DNA from: an uncultured Myxococcales bacterium | Lineage (GTDB): Bacteria; Myxococcota_A; Bradymonadia; UBA7976; VGTA01 | NCBI GenBank assembly: GCA_937146725.1 | Contig: CAKZRU010000010.1 | Span: forward strand, 1 to 45,482 | Direction of reading: 5' to 3' | DNA length: 45,482 bases | Translations under genes and position numbers: made by a program | The notes under the pieces: generated by a model | What the model was told of the DNA's origin: nothing | What the model saw: the letters and a program-made list of their open reading frames with translations, nothing else | Databases searched by the model: none | Part shown: one piece after another, positions 1 to 8,894 of the stretch | Position numbering within the stretch: the stretch's first letter is position 1 | Layout: the number at the start of each line of letters is the position of its first letter

Positions 1-2
1 CA

Positions 3-659
3 TCCACCTGTGCCATTGAACGCTGTGGTAATAGCGTCCTTGATGTAGGCGAAGAGTGTGATGACGGAAACCAAAGTGATTTTGATGGCTGTTCATCCAC
101 CTGTACCATTGAACAGTTTCAAGATTTAGACGGTGACGGTATTGGTGATAATGTCGATAACTGTCCTTTTGATTCAAATATGGACCAAGCTAACAATGAT
201 AACGATGGGGAAGGTGATGTTTGTGACTTTGATGATGACAATGACAATCTTCTTGATATCGATGAAGACCTAAATGGTAATGGTATTGTAGACATTGATG
301 AAACCGACCCATTCAATCACGATACGGACTTTGATGGTCTCTTTGATGGTGATGAAGTAAGCTGTGTTTTCGGATGGTGTACTGATCCATTAGAGCTCGA
401 TACAGACTTTGATGGTCTGAGTGACGATGAGGAAATATTTGGTTGGGGCACAGACCCCTTGATGCAAGATACAGACGGAGACTTACTTGGAGATTTTGAT
501 GAAGTCTTTTTCTACAGTACCGATCCGCTCAATCCTGATACAGACTCTGATAGTTTGTTAGACGGAGAAGAGACCTTCCTTAGTACAGATCCTCTGAATC
601 CAGATACGGATGGCGATGGGATTGAAGATGGTTTTGACGACTTTCCTCATGATCCATGA
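3..659 (+). CDS. DUF4215 / thrombospondin type 3 repeat surface protein (5' partial)
   Basis: The reading frame is open from the window edge, so the N-terminus is missing. The visible part begins inside one Cys-rich module and continues through a full one (CGNSVLDVGEECDDGN...DGC), the DUF4215 or myxobacterial Cys-rich repeat. From about base 120 there are Asp-rich calcium-binding repeats of the thrombospondin type 3 kind (DLDGDGIGDNVDNCP, then several DTDFDGL..DEE blocks with TDPL linkers). It ends DGFDDFPHDP with no visible membrane anchor or sorting tail. In known families these repeats bind Ca2+ and form rigid stalks on secreted or surface proteins. Function is otherwise unknown. Domain calls are firm; the role is inference. 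Confidence 0.85.
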   Translation, partial: STCAIERCGNSVLDVGEECDDGNQSDFDGCSSTCTIEQFQDLDGDGIGDNVDNCPFDSNMDQANNDNDGEGDVCDFDDDNDNLLDIDEDLNGNGIVDIDETDPFNHDTDFDGLFDGDEVSCVFGWCTDPLELDTDFDGLSDDEEIFGWGTDPLMQDTDGDLLGDFDEVFFYSTDPLNPDTDSDSLLDGEETFLSTDPLNPDTDGDGIEDGFDDFPHDP

Positions 660-663
660 TCGA

Positions 664-697
664 AAACAGTCTTCTTAAACGCTGAAGTTAACTGTTT
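664..697. terminator. Candidate bidirectional hairpin between convergent genes
   Basis: AAACAGT (664-670) pairs with ACTGTTT (691-697), and inside it CTTC (671-674) can pair with GAAG (684-687). It lies just after the stop at 659 and just before the stop of the opposing gene at 711. There is no long T run, so termination is only inferred. Confidence 0.35.
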
Positions 698-710
698 GTA
701 TACACCCAAA

Positions 711-1298
711 TCAAGTCATCAGGTTTAGCGACGGGTCAATCAATATAATATGATGCTCATGGCAACGCTGAATCAGATTCTGGCCACTGGTATCGTTTTG
801 TCTTAAGGGGGATAAAAATACTGCCTTACCGGCAAGGCGCCAAGCGTCAATGAGCTTGAATAGGTCTCGGTCCAAAGTGTAAACAATAGCGGCGCTGTGT
901 TGGTTTGCACTTAAAGCCTGTTCACTTTGTGCCATCAAAAAGTGGTCGGCTTCATTGTGACCGAGGGGCACTTGGTAGCATTGTAGATTTGGGCTTAAGT
1001 TATGGTCTGTGAGCCAATTTTTGACCTGATAGAGTGCTCGATTGGCGCAAATCCAGCCACTGAGTTCCAGGTCGCTGGCTTTAATTTTGGTGAGCCAATC
1101 TATGATTAAATCCTCGCTTACGCTATCTGCATCAATGAGCAGTAATATGGGGCGGTCATCCACTTGGAGAGGGCTTGACTTGCCAAAGGGTGAGGGGCGA
1201 TGATGCTTTCTTAAGATTTCATTTAATTTTTCTTTGCTTTGCGTCACTTGAGATCGTCTTACCTTAAGAGAAAGGGATGAAAGACTAGAGGATTGCAT
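711..1298 (-). CDS. NYN/PIN-like domain protein, putative ribonuclease
   Basis: The protein has 195 residues. A basic, Ser-rich N-terminus of about 45 residues is followed by an alpha/beta domain with Asp-containing strand ends: ILLLIDADSVSEDLIIDWL, then NEADHFLMAQSEQAL, then AAIVYTLDRDLFKLIDAWRLAGKAVFL. The first Asp pair, the NEAD segment and the TLDRD segment match the spacing of acidic metal-binding residues in NYN (LabA/DUF88-like) PIN-fold nucleases. The ATG has a GAGGT Shine-Dalgarno a few bases upstream. It is transcribed alone, divergently from the glycosyltransferase gene. A role in RNA turnover is inference; another nucleotide-binding Rossmann-like function is possible. Confidence 0.55.
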   Translation of the reverse strand: MQSSSLSSLSLKVRRSQVTQSKEKLNEILRKHHRPSPFGKSSPLQVDDRPILLLIDADSVSEDLIIDWLTKIKASDLELSGWICANRALYQVKNWLTDHNLSPNLQCYQVPLGHNEADHFLMAQSEQALSANQHSAAIVYTLDRDLFKLIDAWRLAGKAVFLSPLRQNDTSGQNLIQRCHEHHIILIDPSLNLMT

Positions 1299-1414
1299 TT
1301 GACCTCACAATTAGAATCAGCGTATTCACTTCACTTGCTTTACAGAGCCATGTATACACTGTGCAGTTTAGAGTTCAAGCAGTGTAGATGAGTTTGGCGA
1401 AAGGACTTCAAGCG

Positions 1415-2530
1415 ATGACAGAGACTCCACTCGACCTATCAGTTATTCTTCCGGTCTATGAAGAGGAAGAAAGCCTCGCGCAACTGTTAGGTGAAATCGC
1501 CGAGGTACTCAGACCGCTACAGCTTCGCTTTGAAATGATCTGTGTTGATGATGGTTCCAAAGATAAAAGTTATCAAGTGCTTAGATCATTGCAAAAAGAC
1601 TTTCCCGAACTTGTTGCCGTTAAGTTTAGACGTAATTTTGGGCAAAGTGCTGCCATGCAAGCCGGCTTAGACTTAGCACAAGGCTCAGCGGTGGCCTTTA
1701 TGGATGCCGACTTACAAAATGATCCGGCGGATATTCCTAAAATGTGGTCATTACTTTGGCAGGGCGTTGAGGATATAGAGCCCAAAAAGGCTCGCAACTT
1801 TTCTACTGAGGATGAACTATGGTCCAAGGGTTTTGATATGGTTGTAGGTTGGCGAGCCAAACGCCAAGATCGCTTTATTAATCGGCGTTTACCCTCGATT
1901 ATTGCCAACGGACTCATTGCCAAAGTCACCGGCGTTAAGTTGCATGATAATGGCTGTAGTTTAAAACTGATTCGGTCCGACTTAGCCAAACAACTCAAGT
2001 TATATGGGGAATTACATCGCTTTATTCCTGCGATTGCCTCTTGGACAGGGGCTACCCTTCATGAGGTCAAGGTGAATCACCGCGCTCGACAGTTTGGACA
2101 ATCCAAATATGGCATAGGAAGAACCATTAGAGTTATTTTAGACCTAATTGTGGTTCGCTTTATGCAAGGCTTTTTAGTGAAACCTATGCAGATCTTTGGC
2201 TTGGCAGGCTTACTAAGCGCAAGTAGCGGCTTTTTAATCTGTGCCTATTTAACCATACAAAAGCTTTGCTTTCATACCGAGCTTTCCGACCGGCCTTTAT
2301 TACATTTAGGTGTCTTACTGATCTTTGTGGGTGTTCAACTGCTCTCTTTAGGCATTATTGCTGACTTATTGGCAAGAACCTATCATGAGTCTCAGGGAAA
2401 AACAGCGTATGCCATTAGGCATCATGCACTCAGTGAGCAAGATAAGGGTGAGCAAGATAAGGGTGAACAAGATAAGGGTGAACAAGCTAGTAGTTCCGCC
2501 AATTTAAAATCTAATGAAATGGAGGGGTAA
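1415..2530 (+). CDS. Membrane-anchored family 2 glycosyltransferase (DPM1/GtrB-like)
   Basis: A GT-A fold inverting glycosyltransferase that probably moves a sugar from a nucleotide donor to polyprenyl phosphate. The N-terminal domain shows LSVILPVYEEEESL, VDDGS (D45-D46) and the metal-binding DADLQND (D97-A98-D99), followed by QxxRQFGxSKYG typical of the GtrB/DPM group. Two hydrophobic hairpin segments lie near residues 255-280 and 295-325. The C-terminal tail carries three EQDKG repeats. An in-frame ATG exists at 1388, but 1415 is preferred because AAAGGA lies at 1400-1405 with a 9-base spacer. The stop is immediately followed by the recQ ATG, so the two genes are probably co-transcribed. 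The insertion around residues 110-145 is longer than usual. The acceptor is unknown. Confidence 0.85.
   Translation: MTETPLDLSVILPVYEEEESLAQLLGEIAEVLRPLQLRFEMICVDDGSKDKSYQVLRSLQKDFPELVAVKFRRNFGQSAAMQAGLDLAQGSAVAFMDADLQNDPADIPKMWSLLWQGVEDIEPKKARNFSTEDELWSKGFDMVVGWRAKRQDRFINRRLPSIIANGLIAKVTGVKLHDNGCSLKLIRSDLAKQLKLYGELHRFIPAIASWTGATLHEVKVNHRARQFGQSKYGIGRTIRVILDLIVVRFMQGFLVKPMQIFGLAGLLSASSGFLICAYLTIQKLCFHTELSDRPLLHLGVLLIFVGVQLLSLGIIADLLARTYHESQGKTAYAIRHHALSEQDKGEQDKGEQDKGEQASSSANLKSNEMEG
2435..2479 (+). repeat. 15-bp in-frame tandem repeat, 3 copies
   Basis: GAGCAAGATAAGGGT-type units encode EQDKG three times in the cytoplasmic tail of the glycosyltransferase. The period is a multiple of three, so copy-number change would keep the frame. 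Confidence 0.85.
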
Positions 2531-4885
2531 ATGAGCGATAAATCCTCCTTAAATGAGCAGGGCCAAGTTGCGACTCTTGTCGGTAGCGACTTAAAAGTTC
2601 ATCTTAAAAACTATTTTGGCTTTGATAGCTTTCATGCAGGACAAAAAGAAGTCATTGAATCGGTTTTGGAAGGAAAATCTACCTTAGCGGTAATGCCAAC
2701 CGGTGCCGGTAAAAGCCTATGTTACCAATTACCGGCCTTATGTCTTGAGGGCATTACCCTAGTGATCAGCCCCTTAATTTCATTGATGAAAGATCAAGTC
2801 GATGGACTGCAAGCCAAAGGGATTGGTTCGGGCATTATCAATAGCGCCCAAACGCTTGAGGCACAGCGCGAGGTGATCAATGAGCTAGAGCTGGGTAAGC
2901 TTAAACTCTTATATGTTGCACCAGAGCGCTTTCAAAATGAACATTTTATGCGGATTGTATCCAAGCTTAATATTGCTTTAATTGCCATTGACGAGGCGCA
3001 TTGTATTTCAAAATGGGGGCATAACTTTAGACCACATTATGCTCGTCTAGGTGAATATATCGCGGATTTAAATCCACCACGAGTCATGGCCTGTACTGCA
3101 ACAGCCACACCCTTTGTCAGTGAAGATATTGTCAAAACGCTTGGTTTTGAAGATGCGCACACTCATGTCGCTGGTTTTTTAAGAGAAAATCTATATTTAG
3201 AAGCGCGCCTGTGCAGTTCTGAGCAGTCAAGACGAGATCAACTAGAAGCCTTTTTAGCGCATATGCTTAGCGAGGGTGAGGGGGCGATTGTGATTTACTC
3301 AACCACCATTAAGCGGGTTGAGAAATATGCGCAAATCTGTGCAGATCTTTTGGGAGCAGATCAAGTCACATTATATCATGGTAAGCTCAGCCCAAAGAAA
3401 CGTGAACAAGCTCAAGAGCGTTTTATGAGCGGTGAAGCTCGGGTTGTCGTTGCCACCAACGCCTTTGGTATGGGCGTAGATCGGGCTGATGTACGCTCTG
3501 TTGTGCACTTGGATCTACCCGGTACCTTAGAAGGATATTACCAAGAAGTGGGACGAGCCGGACGTGATCGTAAACCAGCGCATTGCTTACTGCTCTATAT
3601 GCTTGTGGATACTCGTACACATGAGTTTTTAATCAGCCGAAGCAATCCAAGCATCGAGCATTTGCAAGCTGTGTGGTTAGGGATTCACGAGATTGTAAAG
3701 GCTCAAACTGAGCAGGCTCCTACGATTGAACTATTAGAGCAGATTTTTAAACGAAGCGATGAGCCTCTTGATACGGCAATTCGCTTATTTAAAAGTGCTA
3801 ACCTCATTAGAGTTGATGCTTGGTCTGAAACGCTTGAGCTTAATCCTCAGTGGAGTCAAACCGAAGATGTTCGAGCGCTCCCCTTGGACTTAGACACCAT
3901 GGAGATGCAACGTTTTCATGAGCTACAAAACTTAGAAACAATGCTGCAATTTGCCCAATCAGCAAACTGTCGTCATACCTTTTTACTTCAGTATTTTGGT
4001 GAGGGCGCCGAAGGGCAATGTCCCAAAGAGTCCCACTGTGACCGTTGTCAAGACAGTAAGGCGGCTTATCACTCGGCCATCGAAGCCAAAGGTCCAATAT
4101 CAGAGGATGAGCGACGCGTTACCATAAAAGCCTTATCAGGCGTTGCTAGGGCCAAAGGGATTTATGGCCAAAGTCGAGTGATTGAGATGTTATCGGGCTC
4201 TACCAATAGCAAGTTGATGAAAACCTTTTTAAAGGATTTAAGCACCTATGGAATCCTAAAGCATATCGGCAGTGATGACTGTAAAGAGCTGATTAACTTA
4301 ATGATTGGTGCAGGACTTTGTGTGCTAGCCCAACGTATTTTAAAAAATGGTGAAGTGGCCCAATATAAAAGTTTGCAACTCACCCCAACTGGCTTAAAAG
4401 TCATGCAGGGTAAGCTAGATCCACCTTTTAGACTCAAGGTCACTTGGGTGCGCAAAGAAAAAGAACATCACCAAGGCCGAGCTTTAAGAGAAACCTTAAA
4501 TCAAGCACTGAGGCCCCGAAATACTGCAAGTCGTTTTAAAGGTGCCCAAAGCTTTAATTTGGATGCAAGGACCGGTAAGATCTCACCAACAAAGCCCTCA
4601 ACAGCTAAGGTTTCGGGAATAAGTAATTCTACAAAAACATCTAATAAGCAAACGGCGAACAGCAACGAGAACAAGGGACTCAAAGAAAAGCTAAGACGCT
4701 TTCGAACCTCACAGGCTAGAGCTCGTGAGATTCCACCCTTTGCGGTATTTAGTGATGCGGTGTTAGAGCAATTGTTACTGGTCAAACCAAAAAATCAAAG
4801 TGCTTTTTTAGCAATTAAAGGCCTTGGACCCGGTAAATGGGCTAATTATGGTACAGCGATTATTGAGTTGATTGAAGAATCTTAA
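2531..4885 (+). CDS. recQ: ATP-dependent DNA helicase RecQ
   Basis: A superfamily 2 3'-5' DNA helicase for recombination and replication-fork repair. Walker A is GAGKS at residues 58-62 and the Walker B box is DEAH at 154-157. It is followed by CISKWGHNFRPHY (the aromatic-rich loop), motif III ACTATATP, and late motifs ATNAFGMGVDRADVR and YYQEVGRAGRD. A zinc-binding subdomain has CRHTFLLQYFGE...CPKESHCDRC, then the RQC winged helix. A low-complexity Ser/Thr/Asn linker near residues 670-715 leads to a C-terminal HRDC domain (FAVFSDAVLEQLL...LGPGKW). At 784 residues it is longer than the usual 600 or so, mainly because of the linker and extra RQC sequence. The start abuts the upstream stop and has GGAGGGG just before it. 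Confidence 0.96.
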   Translation: MSDKSSLNEQGQVATLVGSDLKVHLKNYFGFDSFHAGQKEVIESVLEGKSTLAVMPTGAGKSLCYQLPALCLEGITLVISPLISLMKDQVDGLQAKGIGSGIINSAQTLEAQREVINELELGKLKLLYVAPERFQNEHFMRIVSKLNIALIAIDEAHCISKWGHNFRPHYARLGEYIADLNPPRVMACTATATPFVSEDIVKTLGFEDAHTHVAGFLRENLYLEARLCSSEQSRRDQLEAFLAHMLSEGEGAIVIYSTTIKRVEKYAQICADLLGADQVTLYHGKLSPKKREQAQERFMSGEARVVVATNAFGMGVDRADVRSVVHLDLPGTLEGYYQEVGRAGRDRKPAHCLLLYMLVDTRTHEFLISRSNPSIEHLQAVWLGIHEIVKAQTEQAPTIELLEQIFKRSDEPLDTAIRLFKSANLIRVDAWSETLELNPQWSQTEDVRALPLDLDTMEMQRFHELQNLETMLQFAQSANCRHTFLLQYFGEGAEGQCPKESHCDRCQDSKAAYHSAIEAKGPISEDERRVTIKALSGVARAKGIYGQSRVIEMLSGSTNSKLMKTFLKDLSTYGILKHIGSDDCKELINLMIGAGLCVLAQRILKNGEVAQYKSLQLTPTGLKVMQGKLDPPFRLKVTWVRKEKEHHQGRALRETLNQALRPRNTASRFKGAQSFNLDARTGKISPTKPSTAKVSGISNSTKTSNKQTANSNENKGLKEKLRRFRTSQARAREIPPFAVFSDAVLEQLLLVKPKNQSAFLAIKGLGPGKWANYGTAIIELIEES

Positions 4886-4989
4886 GGGTAATACACAGGT
4901 ATACTTTTTGAGGATCAGGCTTAGTCACTGACTCTTCTGTTCATTTTCCTTTAAGTTTTATATGTTATTCACTACATAGTCTCCACCTA

Positions 4990-5030
4990 AACAGAGTTTT
5001 AAAGTCTATACTTATCCTCTGTTACTTTTT
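4990..5030 (+). terminator. Candidate rho-independent terminator after recQ
   Basis: AACAGAG (4990-4996) pairs with CTCTGTT (5017-5023), with a possible inner AAAGT/ACTT pairing, followed by ACTTTTT ending at 5030. It lies in the 191-base gap between recQ and mvaD, where nothing else is evident apart from the presumed mvaD promoter. Confidence 0.45.
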
Positions 5031-5076
5031 GAGCTAAGCTTTTAGTGTTTGAACTTAACGATTAGGAACTAATTCT

Positions 5077-6210
5077 GTGAGCCCATTTAATCAAGATGAT
5101 CGCAACGATTTACCCGTTGGTTTACCGGTTGATTTACCAAGCGCCGCGAATCTACTCGGTAGCGCTCAAGCCAAGGCTAATGTGAATATCGCTTTGATCA
5201 AGTATTGGGGTAAAGCAGAGTCAGAAACAAATCTTCCGGCTGTCGGCAGCCTCAGTTTGACCTTAGACGAATGGGGAAGTGAGACGCAGGTAACTTGGTT
5301 TACAAGCACTGATGCATCATTAGCGAAACATCGCTTTATTCTTAATGGGCAAGAAAAGTCGGATGCCAAAGTTGAGCGTTTACTTGAGCACTTACTACAG
5401 CTTGCAGAATCACATCATCATCCTTGGGCCAAGCCCAAACAGGTTTGGGCCCAGGTCAACAGTATAAATACAGTACCAACTGCTTCTGGACTCGCAAGCT
5501 CAGCGAGTGGGATGGCCGCTTTGGGTTTAGCTGCCTGGTCAGCACTTGGTTGGTCAAACCCACTTGAGGCAACATTGAATGATGATTTTACACCACCCGC
5601 GCATAAGCTTATTGATTTAGTCCGCATTGGCTCCGGTTCGGCAGTACGCTCTTTGCTTGGTGGCCTAGTTCGCTTAGAACGCGATGGTCAAACAATGAAA
5701 CAATTACAAGTTGCGAATGAGTGGCCTTTAGCCTTGGTGGTTTGTGTTGTTGACCCAGGTCCTAAAGCAGTGTCCTCGCGAGAAGGTATGGAACGCACTC
5801 GTCAAACAAGTCCATATTATCAAGCATGGGTTGATAGCCATGAGGCTGATTTAGATGAAGCAGAAAAAGCAGTACAGCAAAAGGACTTGAGTCGCTTAGG
5901 CGAGCTTATGGAACACTCTACTTTTAAGATGCATTCTGTGATGTGGTCAGCCAGACCACCATTGCGTTATGTCAAGGGCACTAGCTTAGAGGCATTAGAT
6001 CAAGTTGAGAGCATAAGACAAGCAGGGATTCAGGCATGGGCTACCATGGATGCCGGTCCTCATGTCAAAGTTTTATGCTTTCAAAAGGATATAGCTTACA
6101 TTAGTGAACAGCTTAAAAAAGTTAAGGGCTTACACTCTTGCATCGTGCGTTATCCAGGACAAGCTGCCCATATTCTTAAAAGAGCACCAATCATAGGGAA
6201 GGATAGTTAA
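5077..6210 (+). CDS. mvaD: Diphosphomevalonate decarboxylase
   Basis: A GHMP-superfamily enzyme of the mevalonate pathway: ATP-dependent decarboxylation of mevalonate diphosphate to isopentenyl diphosphate (EC 4.1.1.33). Diagnostic blocks are ANVNIALIKYWGKAE, LPAVGSLSLTLD, the ATP loop VPTASGLASSASGMAAL, SGSAVRSLLGG and the C-terminal ATMDAGPHVKVLC, whose Asp matches the conserved Asp of the family. The start is GTG at 5077 with TTAGGAACT upstream; about 30 residues precede the conserved core, a short non-conserved extension. No other mevalonate gene is in the window. The stop is directly followed by the GTG of the next gene, so the two are translationally adjacent. Confidence 0.93.
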   Translation: MSPFNQDDRNDLPVGLPVDLPSAANLLGSAQAKANVNIALIKYWGKAESETNLPAVGSLSLTLDEWGSETQVTWFTSTDASLAKHRFILNGQEKSDAKVERLLEHLLQLAESHHHPWAKPKQVWAQVNSINTVPTASGLASSASGMAALGLAAWSALGWSNPLEATLNDDFTPPAHKLIDLVRIGSGSAVRSLLGGLVRLERDGQTMKQLQVANEWPLALVVCVVDPGPKAVSSREGMERTRQTSPYYQAWVDSHEADLDEAEKAVQQKDLSRLGELMEHSTFKMHSVMWSARPPLRYVKGTSLEALDQVESIRQAGIQAWATMDAGPHVKVLCFQKDIAYISEQLKKVKGLHSCIVRYPGQAAHILKRAPIIGKDS

Positions 6211-8235
6211 GTGATTGATAATAATGGAAAAATCTTACTCTTAGATCACCAGGATGATTGGGCTGAACGCTTTGTTAATGCCTTGCAAGTACGAGGATGG
6301 CAAGTTTTATGGACAAGTGATGCTGACCTCGTATTCAATTCTGATTTATACAGTGTGTATTTGGTAAATCTGTCTCATCCAAGTGTAGATCCCAAGGAAG
6401 TCTGTGATCATATTCGGAAGCTTCCAAAGGGTGAAAATGCGTCAATTTTTTTACTAAATGACGGACAAGCAAGCCTAAAAAGCTTTGAAGAAGCACTATC
6501 TATTGGCGCAGATGGCTTATATTTCCACCTAAGCCAAATGCCAATTTTGCTCACTAACTTCCCACCCAAAAATTCGGGGCATACAGCAAGCCAAAGTCGC
6601 TCTGACAGGGCTGTAGAAGCATATCAGACCTTATCAAGTCGACATTTTGGTGCCGGTATTACCTTAGGTGGTATGGATCGTGATGGTACCTTAACTGGAC
6701 AAAGATCAGCTCGTGAACGACATGAGAGTCTTAGAGTTGTGCATAACCAAGACCGAGTCACACATATGTCTTTGAATCACATGCATCATCAAAGACGTTC
6801 GCAGGGCTATGTAACAAATAGCCTGTCTGTCTCTGATATTGAAGCAGCTTTAGCAAATGTTGATGAGCAAAACTTAATGGGTAAACTCTCTAGTTCTGAT
6901 TCCTTGTCTAACATATCTAATTTATCTAGCCAAGTGCATAGCCCCTTGCCTAAATTATCAGACTTAGCTACCGAAGATGAACCTGTTTCAGCAATGTCAA
7001 ATGATAAAACAAGCTTAGGCCCAAATAATCAATTTCCATCTCTTAAAACGCCCTTGGTGACACCGCAGGCCATGAATGAGCCTCATCATGTCCTTAAAAG
7101 CCAGCAAACCCCTTTGGTGGTAAAGCGATCAACGCCTGTAAATCTTGGTTTTGCTCAAGAGCTAAATCCTGTACCAAGCCTTCCATGGGGACAGGAAGTA
7201 AAGCTAAGTGAAGTTGCTTTCTGTCAAATCTTGGGTCATATCATCAGTCATCGTTTATCACTAAACTTGTTAGTGCATGAGGGTGAGCAAGCGAGCGATA
7301 TACAACAGTGGGTAGAATTGAGTATTTCAGAAGGTGAAATCGTTGGCGTTTTAGCCCAAGATTTAGTTTTAGCCTTGATGAAGCATCTCATTGCCCAAGG
7401 TATGATTAATCAGCGTGATGCAGAAGGTATTCTAAGGCTAGCTTCACAAAGTACAGATGCCCAAAGTCAAATGGATGACTTTGTGGACGCGATGATTGAG
7501 GTTGCTCCTCATGTGATTGATCAACTTGATAGCGTGATGGAACAAGTGTTGATCAAACAGATCTTTAGGCTATTTGAACTTACTAAGGGCAACGTAAAAA
7601 CTTTGGCTTATAGTCGGCCACAGGATATTCACCGCTTTAAGCTGAGTCCGGCTCGTTTATTGATTGACGGGATTCGGGAATCAATGGGCAAGCTTAGGCT
7701 TTATAAGCTCTTTGGTACACCAAAGGTCATGCCAGCTTTTGATCATGTTTCTTTGTATCTCAGCCAATTAAATGAGCTTGAACGTCGGGTCATCCAAGGG
7801 GCTCAAGGTCACAGAACGGTGAGTGAGCTTGCGCAAGACAGTGGTTTGGCACTGATTGATACTTTGGCCTTGTGTTATGCCTTTTCATTATTGGGAGAGG
7901 CGAGCTTAAATGATCAAAGCCCACTTAAGCGCTTTTATCAAAGAGCGTGCAGCCAAGATTATTATCAGTTGTTAAGCTTAGATTATTCGGCGACAGATGA
8001 GCAGATTCAAGAAGCTTGGCAAAGCCATCGCCAATGGTTAAATGAGCAAAGAGGCCAACCAGAGTTAATCGCTCCGCTAATCGAAATCGTCAATGATGCT
8101 TATTGTGTGCTTGCCCATCCTCCCTTGAGAGTTCGCTACTTAAATTCTCTAGAAAAGCCGATCTATTCAGAGATGAGTATTATGCCCCAAGCTTATGCAC
8201 CTAGTCCAAGAACCCGAGAGCCTCAAGAAATCTAA
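6211..8235 (+). CDS. Pseudo-receiver, DUF4388-like and degenerate J-domain fusion
   Basis: A cytoplasmic regulatory protein of 674 residues starting at GTG. Residues 5-115 resemble a response-regulator receiver (ILLLDHQDDW retains the acidic pair), but the phosphoacceptor strand reads VYLVNLSHP with Asn where Asp is expected, and the conserved Lys strand reads IFLLNDGQ. A low-complexity Ser/His/Asn linker of about 200 residues follows. Residues about 325-560 form a helical region resembling DUF4388/PATAN-type modules with a winged-helix-like end. Residues about 583-650 resemble a J domain (YYQLLSLDYSATDEQIQEAW...NDAYCVLAHPPLRVRYL) but have SHRQW where HPD should be. Such mosaics are known in Myxococcota. 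It follows mvaD with no gap and precedes def by 53 bases. Function is unknown. Confidence 0.6.
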   Translation: MIDNNGKILLLDHQDDWAERFVNALQVRGWQVLWTSDADLVFNSDLYSVYLVNLSHPSVDPKEVCDHIRKLPKGENASIFLLNDGQASLKSFEEALSIGADGLYFHLSQMPILLTNFPPKNSGHTASQSRSDRAVEAYQTLSSRHFGAGITLGGMDRDGTLTGQRSARERHESLRVVHNQDRVTHMSLNHMHHQRRSQGYVTNSLSVSDIEAALANVDEQNLMGKLSSSDSLSNISNLSSQVHSPLPKLSDLATEDEPVSAMSNDKTSLGPNNQFPSLKTPLVTPQAMNEPHHVLKSQQTPLVVKRSTPVNLGFAQELNPVPSLPWGQEVKLSEVAFCQILGHIISHRLSLNLLVHEGEQASDIQQWVELSISEGEIVGVLAQDLVLALMKHLIAQGMINQRDAEGILRLASQSTDAQSQMDDFVDAMIEVAPHVIDQLDSVMEQVLIKQIFRLFELTKGNVKTLAYSRPQDIHRFKLSPARLLIDGIRESMGKLRLYKLFGTPKVMPAFDHVSLYLSQLNELERRVIQGAQGHRTVSELAQDSGLALIDTLALCYAFSLLGEASLNDQSPLKRFYQRACSQDYYQLLSLDYSATDEQIQEAWQSHRQWLNEQRGQPELIAPLIEIVNDAYCVLAHPPLRVRYLNSLEKPIYSEMSIMPQAYAPSPRTREPQEI

Positions 8236-8288
8236 TAATTTAAACCGTCATATGATTTAATTTGTCGCCAAAATGCGAGGAAAACTCT

Positions 8289-8891
8289 GTGGATATCAAA
8301 GAACAGCAATTAAAAATACTAGAGTGGCCACATCCTATTTTACGTAGTCCTTCTCAGCCGGTTAAGGTCTTTGATCAAGACCTTAAAAGACAGGTTGATT
8401 CAATGTGGCACACCATGTATGAAGCACCCGGCATCGGTTTAGCTGCTCCTCAAGTCGCTGATGCCCGTCGTATCTTTGTGATGGATTGTTCACTTCGTGA
8501 AGATGCTACTCGCCGCTTCGTTTGCATTAATCCGGAATTACATCACTTAAAAGGCGAGATCTTATCACCAGAGGGCTGTTTATCCTTTCCGGGGCTTTCG
8601 GTCGAAGTACCCAGAGCGGAAGCTTTGACGCTGAAAGCCCAAAATATCAACGGAGAATGGTTTGAGGTAGAGCTAGAGGGCTTAGAAGCCATTTGTGCTC
8701 AACATGAGTTTGATCATCTTGAAGGCAGAAGTTTTTTAGATCTTCTTGGACCACTAGAGCAGGTTGCTGCTATGCAGGACTATATCGAAGCGCTTAAAAC
8801 GATGTCCCTCAGTGATCGAGAAGTGGTTTTGGCCAGAGCGGAACAGGTTTTATTTGAGCTCACTCAAGCCGCCCTCTTTGGAGGAGAATAA
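8289..8891 (+). CDS. def: Peptide deformylase
   Basis: Removes the N-terminal formyl group from nascent proteins, using a metal-dependent hydrolase fold. All three family motifs are present: GIGLAAPQ (from G48), EGCLS (E95-S99, with the metal-binding Cys97) and HEFDH (H139-H143, with two metal-binding His and the catalytic Glu140). The length of 201 residues fits; a C-terminal helix of about 30 residues extends beyond the core. The reading frame is open back to a TTG at 8262, but GTG 8289 is preferred because GAGG lies at 8277-8280 with an 8-base spacer. It is followed by fmt after 3 bases, the classical def-fmt-rsmB order. Confidence 0.96.
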   Translation: MDIKEQQLKILEWPHPILRSPSQPVKVFDQDLKRQVDSMWHTMYEAPGIGLAAPQVADARRIFVMDCSLREDATRRFVCINPELHHLKGEILSPEGCLSFPGLSVEVPRAEALTLKAQNINGEWFEVELEGLEAICAQHEFDHLEGRSFLDLLGPLEQVAAMQDYIEALKTMSLSDREVVLARAEQVLFELTQAALFGGE

Positions 8892-8894
8892 GCT

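Noticed and set aside
1356..1385. ACACTG/CAGTGT inverted repeat before the glycosyltransferase gene as an operator or riboswitch
   Set aside because: Six-base arms with an 18-base AT-rich loop are easily found by chance and match no known riboswitch.
6211..8235. Functional DnaJ co-chaperone
   Set aside because: The HPD tripeptide needed to stimulate DnaK is absent, and there is no Gly/Phe or zinc-finger region.
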